Shown here: piece after piece, positions 6,706-8,038 of the stretch
Layout: the number at the start of each line of letters is the position of its first letter
How positions within the stretch are numbered: position 1 is the first letter of the stretch
Source: DASSFZ01 sp036514635
GTDB taxonomy: Bacteria > Chloroflexota > Anaerolineae > Fen-1058
Length of the DNA: 8,038 bases
Direction: 5' to 3'
Assembly: GCA_036514635.1 (NCBI GenBank)
Contig: DATBWU010000415.1
Location: 1-8,038 of the forward strand
Notes under the pieces: generated by a model
What the model was told of the DNA's origin: nothing
What the model saw: only the letters and a program-made list of their open reading frames with translations
Database searches by the model: none
Translations under genes and position numbers: made by a program

Positions 6706-7491
6706 TCACCCTGCGGCGTCGCCGATCGCCTGTTGCAACTCGCGCACAATCGCCCGCGCGGCCTCCACTAGTTCCGGCACGGCATCATAGGCGGCCTGCC
6801 CATCCCGATCGGCGGCCTGTGCTTTCGGCGTGTACGGCAGGTGACCCAGAACGGGCACGGGCGAGCGCCGGTCGATGAAGGCCCGATCCTCTTCCGCGTG
6901 TACTTTGTTGCCGACCAGATAAAGCCGCCGGATGCCGATGTCGTTCGCCAGCGACTGAATCTGCCTGGCCGTGTCCAGGCTGCGCCCGCTCGGCTCGACG
7001 ACGATGATCATCGCATCGACGGCGTCGGCGGTGGCCCGGCCCAGGTGCTCGACCCCGGCGTACATGTCCAACAGCACCACGTCGTCGCGGCGCAGCAGGA
7101 TGTGTGTGGTCAGCGCGCGCAGCAATGCGCTCTCCGGGCAGATGCAGCCCGACCCGCCCGTTTCGACTGCGCCGAGTTGAAGCAACCGGATGCCGCGATG
7201 CATCACCGAGAACCGGTCGGGGATGTCATCGACGCGCGGGTTGAGCTTGAAGTAACCGCCGACCGTGCCCGGTTGCGCGCCGGTGCGCTCGTAGATCAAG
7301 TCTTCCATCTCGGCGATCGGCGTCAACGCTTGCAACACATCCGGCGGCACACCCAGCGCAGGGCCGAGACACGGTGAGGGATCGGCGTCGATTGCCAGCA
7401 CGTGCATGTCCATGTCGGCATAAATGTAAGCCATCAGGCTCACCAGCGTTGTCTTGCCGACGCCGCCCTTGCCCGTAATCGCGAGTTTCAT
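6706..7491 (-). CDS. cooC: CooC-type nickel-insertion ATPase (MinD/ParA-like P-loop family)
   Basis: This 261-residue cytosolic ATPase belongs to the SIMIBI class. The deviant Walker A loop GKGGVGKTT (7-15) begins the protein and AIDADPSPCLG (33-43) is the second acidic motif. GCICPESALLRAL (115-127) carries C116 and C118, the CxC pair that binds metal across the dimer in CooC. LLDMYAGVEHLGR (140-152) is the Walker B/switch region typical of CooC, and GNK (194-196) is the base-recognition motif. Known CooC proteins use ATP-driven dimerisation to deliver nickel to the active-site cluster of anaerobic CO dehydrogenase or acetyl-CoA synthase. No such enzyme is visible here, so the client lies outside the window or differs. 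The start ATG at 7491 has a GAGGTGG site at 7502-7496. It converges on the FAD-subunit gene and lies 276 bases downstream of the partial gene on the same strand. Confidence 0.92.
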   Translation of the reverse strand: MKLAITGKGGVGKTTLVSLMAYIYADMDMHVLAIDADPSPCLGPALGVPPDVLQALTPIAEMEDLIYERTGAQPGTVGGYFKLNPRVDDIPDRFSVMHRGIRLLQLGAVETGGSGCICPESALLRALTTHILLRRDDVVLLDMYAGVEHLGRATADAVDAMIIVVEPSGRSLDTARQIQSLANDIGIRRLYLVGNKVHAEEDRAFIDRRSPVPVLGHLPYTPKAQAADRDGQAAYDAVPELVEAARAIVRELQQAIGDAAG

Positions 7492-7542
7492 ACCGCCACC
7501 TCATCCGCACTAACACTACTTTGTCAGATCGGCGCTACGCCC

Positions 7543-7645
7543 ATGTCATTCTGAGCCGGAGCGCAGCGACGGCGAAGAATCTCGGCCCAAACGAGATGCT
7601 TCGGCGCTGCGCGCACCTGCCCCGCTCTGCGGGGTCAGCATGACA
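7543..7645. repeat. Composite palindromic interspersed repeat (TGTCATTCTGAG type)
   Basis: The ends TGTCATTCTGAG (7544-7555) and GTCAGCATGACA (7634-7645) are inverted copies with two mismatches. Inside, GCGCAGCG (7561-7568) pairs with CGCTGCGC (7605-7612), and CGAAGAATCTCG (7573-7584) pairs with CGAGATGCTTCG (7592-7603) with one mismatch and a seven-base loop. A separate hairpin, CCCCGC (7620-7625) with GCGGGG (7629-7634), lies in the right arm. The TGTCATTCTGAG...AGAATCTC pattern is a familiar mobile palindromic repeat of bacterial intergenic DNA; it has no coding capacity. Confidence 0.8.
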
Positions 7646-7713
7646 GGCCCTTTGGCTCAAAGTGACAAGGTAGGACGAACTGTACCACATTCTCCAGGCT
7701 GTCGCAGGGCGAT

Positions 7714-7763
7714 CGACGAAGGACGAAGGACTATTGCGCTCCTCGGTCGTTCGTCCTTCGTCG
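7714..7763. repeat. GACGAA/TTCGTC palindrome after the partial - strand gene
   Basis: CGACGAAGGACGAA (7714-7727) and TTCGTCCTTCGTCG (7750-7763) form a perfect 14-base inverted repeat with a 22-base spacer; pairing continues inward after one mismatch. It begins four bases past the stop codon of the - strand gene. The repeat units match those at 2802-2895. With no T-run it is a poor intrinsic terminator. Confidence 0.78.
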
Positions 7764-7767
7764 CCGC

Positions 7768-8038
7768 TTACACCGGGACCGCTTCCACCGCGTGCGCGTG
7801 ATGCAAATGCCTCGCCGCGATGAAGCTCAGGCCGTGCTCGGTCAAGGCCCGCGCGGTGCGATTGACCGCCTCGTGCTTGTCCAGGTAGTTGCGCTCCAGC
7901 ATCGACATTTCGCCGCTCGCCAGCGCCTCGGCCTTGTCGCGGAAGTAATCCAGAATGTCCGAAGGATGCTCGCGCGTCTGCTCCACCTCCGGATCGCCGC
8001 CTTCGTGCTTGGCCGAGATGTTGGCGACGTGTCCCGCG
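7768..8038 (-). CDS. C-terminal end of an unrecognised protein with a His-rich tail (start lies beyond the window)
   Basis: The frame is open to the right edge, so about 89 C-terminal residues are seen, ending at TAA (7770-7768). A GTG at 7986 is probably internal, because the frame continues upstream with equally coding-like GC-rich third positions. The visible part is hydrophilic and probably helical (TREHPSDILDYFRDKAEAL, then NYLDKHEAVNRTARALTEHG), with no cysteine and no membrane segment. It ends with RHLHHAHAVEAVPV, four histidines in six residues, which could bind a metal. It lies upstream of cooC on the same strand, so a role with nickel or with the CooC client enzyme is possible but not shown. 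I do not recognise the family from this fragment. Confidence 0.7.
   Translation of the reverse strand, partial: AGHVANISAKHEGGDPEVEQTREHPSDILDYFRDKAEALASGEMSMLERNYLDKHEAVNRTARALTEHGLSFIAARHLHHAHAVEAVPV

Larger units (their letters stand above)
7492..7767. other. Repeat-rich gap between the two - strand genes
   Basis: This gap between the unrecognised gene and cooC is almost half palindromic repeat (7543-7645 and 7714-7763). The cooC ribosome-binding site is at its left edge. No coding frame is convincing, and I could not place a promoter with confidence. Confidence 0.65.

Noticed and set aside
6841..7377. A 178-codon + strand frame opposite cooC.
   Set aside because: It is antisense to a gene with intact P-loop and CxC motifs and has no features of its own.
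7714..7763. Intrinsic terminator for the partial - strand gene.
   Set aside because: The stem is good but no T-run follows it on the - strand, and the same sequence recurs as a dispersed repeat at 2802-2895.

Overview
The window is GC-rich bacterial chromosome, about 90% coding. It carries four genes on the + strand that read as one unit, then two genes on the - strand that converge on them. A CofD (coenzyme F420 biosynthesis) gene, a molybdenum hydroxylase of the xanthine dehydrogenase family, a CooC-type ATPase and several families of palindromic interspersed repeats together suggest an environmental Chloroflexota-like bacterium. This assignment is an inference and is only moderately secure.

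Layout, + strand. Bases 1-2829 hold the 3' part of a large fused gene: the end of a [2Fe-2S] small subunit joined to a complete molybdopterin-binding subunit of a xanthine dehydrogenase/aldehyde oxidase-type enzyme. A repeat-filled 80-base gap leads to cofD (2910-3893), the transferase that builds the F420 precursor. After 45 bases comes a TPR-repeat membrane protein (3939-5702) built from near-identical 204-base units. Thirteen bases later is the FAD-binding subunit of a molybdenum hydroxylase (5716-6534), the expected electron-transfer partner of the first gene. The iron-sulfur/Mo chain and the flavin chain are therefore separated by an F420 gene and a TPR gene. A strong hairpin at 6634-6667 lies between the convergent blocks.

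Layout, - strand. A CooC-type nickel-insertion ATPase (7491-6706) with an intact P-loop and CxC metal site lies downstream of the C-terminal end of an unrecognised gene (8038-7768) that ends in a histidine-rich tail. No nickel CO dehydrogenase is visible in the window. The 276 bases between these two genes hold two palindromic repeats.

The most unusual feature is that palindromic repeats have entered coding sequence as well as intergenic DNA. One lies in frame inside CofD, close to the start of its nucleotide-binding core. A second lies in the linker of the Fe-S/Mo fusion and is flanked by 12-base direct repeats exactly 90 bases apart. A third, a GACGAA/TTCGTC repeat, supplies the last codons and stop of the Mo subunit, and the same repeat appears again at 7714-7763. 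This resembles the in-gene palindromic elements described in Rickettsia, but the repeat families here are different.
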